A stretch of DNA of 6,102 bases from Bacillota bacterium (GTDB taxonomy: Bacteria; Bacillota_G; Limnochordia; DTU010), in assembly GCA_012799255.1 (NCBI GenBank), contig JAAZLQ010000318.1, forward strand, positions 1 to 6,102, written 5' to 3'. Positions within the stretch are counted from its first letter, which is position 1. Each line of letters opens with the position of its first letter. Shown here one piece after another: positions 4,661-6,102 of this stretch. A model generated the notes under the pieces. That model was not told where the DNA came from and did not search any database. It was given only the letters and a program-made list of their open reading frames with translations. Both the position numbers and the translations under genes were made by a program.

Positions 4661-6102
4661 ATGAGTACAGTTCGAGTCCGTTTTGCGCCAAGTCCAACCG
4701 GTTATCTCCACGTTGGTGGAGCTAGAACAGCGTTATTTAACTGGCTTTTTGCCAGACATCACCAGGGAGTTTTTGTGTTGCGCATCGAAGACACTGACTT
4801 AGCTAGGTCCACTGATGAAGCTACACAAGTGATTTTAGATGCCCTAGAGTTCTTAGGTCTCGATTGGGATGAGGGTCCAGGAAAGGGTGGAGATTACGGA
4901 CCATATTACCAGAGTCAACGGCTCAATCTCTATCAAGAATACGCTGAAAAACTCATCGAAATGGGGCGCGCTTATAGATGCTACTGTACTCCTGAAGAGT
5001 TAGAGCAAAAACGCCAAGAACAGATGAAACAGGGCAAGGCTACTCGTTATGATCGGCGTTGTTTGCACTTAAGTGCTGATGATGAAGCAAAATTTAAGGC
5101 GGAAGGTCGTAAACCGGTCATTCGTTTTAAGGCATTAGATTCTGGTGAGACCGAGGTCCGCGATCTAATACGTGGTACTGTCCGTTTTGATAACGTAACA
5201 CAGGTCGACGATTTTGTCATTTACAAGTCCGATGGCATGCCTACCTACAACTTTGCAGTGGTGGTGGACGATGCCTTGATGAAGATTACCCATGTGGTCC
5301 GCGGGGAAGATCACCTTTCCAATACTCCAAAGCAGGTTCAAATCTATGAAGCTTTGGGATTGGAAGTTCCCCAGTTTGCTCATATCCCCATGATCCTCGG
5401 ACCTGACAAATCTCTTTTAAGTAAACGCCACGGGGCAACTTCCGTGATGCAGTTCCATGAGGAAGGATACTTGCCAACTGCAATGGTGAACTATCTGGCT
5501 TTGTTGGGCTGGGGTTACGATGATTCTCAGACCATATTTTCCATTCAGGAACTGATCGAAAAGTTCAGTTTAGAGCGGGTTTCCAAGAACCCTGCGGTAT
5601 TTGACCTACAAAAGTTGGAATGGATGAATGGGGTCTATATTCGTGAACTTTCCTTAGAGGAACTGTATGATCTGGCCTTACCCTACTGGCAGAAGGCTGG
5701 CTTCGTTCCCTTTGAAATTGACTCAAAGTTAAAGGAATATTGCTTGAGTATCCTTAAAGAACTACAAAGTCGCATTAAACTCATGGCGGAGGTTGTGGAT
5801 TTAGCTCAGTACTTCTTTAAAGATGATTACGAGTACAACGAAGAAGTGGTTCAAAACATATTAACCAAACCGCAGACTGAGGAAATTCTCAATTATGTGT
5901 ACAAAGCTGCACAAGAAGCTCCCGAGCTGAGTGAGGAACATTTGAAACCAGTGTTTAAAGAAGGCTTGGGGATCTTTGGCATTAAGATGGGTGATCTGAT
6001 TCAACCAGTCCGGGTAGCTTTAACTGGAACGAATGTAAGCCCAGGTATTTACGATGTCTTAGTACTCCTAGGACGGGAACGCGTTTTGACGAGAATTGAA
6101 CG
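4661..6102 (+). CDS. gltX: Glutamyl-tRNA synthetase, 3' end cut by window edge
   Basis: 480 codons are visible and open to the right edge; bacterial GluRS is usually about 485 residues, so little is missing. It is a class I aminoacyl-tRNA synthetase that ligates glutamate to tRNA-Glu. The N-terminal FAPSPTGYLHVGGARTAL (8-25) contains the HIGH-type motif. A zinc-site pattern C108-Y-C110 and C134-L-H136 is complete. DGMPTYNFAVVVDD (191-204) and VVRGEDHLSNT (212-222) form the glutamate/ATP pocket region. LLSKRHGA (252-259) is the KMSKS-type loop. From about 310 on is the helical anticodon-binding part. GGAGG (4647-4651) lies nine bases before the ATG. No T-box leader fits in the 28-base gap after parA. 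Whether it is discriminating or also charges tRNA-Gln, as in many Bacillota lacking GlnRS, cannot be decided here. Confidence 0.97.
   Translation, partial: MSTVRVRFAPSPTGYLHVGGARTALFNWLFARHHQGVFVLRIEDTDLARSTDEATQVILDALEFLGLDWDEGPGKGGDYGPYYQSQRLNLYQEYAEKLIEMGRAYRCYCTPEELEQKRQEQMKQGKATRYDRRCLHLSADDEAKFKAEGRKPVIRFKALDSGETEVRDLIRGTVRFDNVTQVDDFVIYKSDGMPTYNFAVVVDDALMKITHVVRGEDHLSNTPKQVQIYEALGLEVPQFAHIPMILGPDKSLLSKRHGATSVMQFHEEGYLPTAMVNYLALLGWGYDDSQTIFSIQELIEKFSLERVSKNPAVFDLQKLEWMNGVYIRELSLEELYDLALPYWQKAGFVPFEIDSKLKEYCLSILKELQSRIKLMAEVVDLAQYFFKDDYEYNEEVVQNILTKPQTEEILNYVYKAAQEAPELSEEHLKPVFKEGLGIFGIKMGDLIQPVRVALTGTNVSPGIYDVLVLLGRERVLTRIE

Noticed and set aside
5165..5483. Two minus-strand open frames inside gltX
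   Set aside because: They are antisense to a clearly coding, conserved part of gltX and resemble no known protein.

Overview
The window comes from a low-to-mid G+C Gram-positive, most likely an anaerobic or facultative member of the Bacillota. The grounds are strong AGGAGG-type ribosome binding sites before almost every gene, use of TTG and GTG starts, a sigma-A-like TTGACA promoter before a CCA-encoding tRNA gene, a Cys-paired multi-LysM protein without signal peptide of the spore/cell-envelope type, and a secreted double FMN_bind flavoprotein. No species can be named from the sequence alone.

The left part (1-2247) is read on the minus strand. It holds a secreted, probably covalently flavinylated FMN-binding protein that runs off the left edge, a small thiamine-binding-family (MTH1187/YkoF-like) protein, and a 369-residue protein built from six LysM domains. 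The LysM gene is upstream of the thiamine-binding-type gene. The 55-base gap between them holds a long hairpin that buries the downstream Shine-Dalgarno and ends in a short U-run. The FMN-binding gene has its own good promoter.

The middle (about 2270-2555) holds the LysM leader with overlapping inverted repeats, a plus-strand tRNA-Asn(GTT) with promoter and terminator, and a terminator facing it that ends the next minus-strand unit. That unit (2564-3740) is a D-2-hydroxyacid dehydrogenase of the glyoxylate/hydroxypyruvate reductase type followed closely by a 63-residue PspC-domain membrane protein.

The right part (3871-6102) is read on the plus strand, divergent from the dehydrogenase. It holds a ParA/Soj-family ATPase with no visible ParB partner, and 28 bases later gltX, glutamyl-tRNA synthetase, nearly complete at the right edge.

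Overall this looks like ordinary chromosomal housekeeping and envelope DNA. I see no mobile element, CRISPR array, defence cassette or rRNA. The observations most worth a second look are regulatory: the SD-burying hairpin at 1083-1127, the alternative stem arms in the LysM leader, and the orphan ParA coupled to gltX. No stretch over 300 bases lacks a gene.
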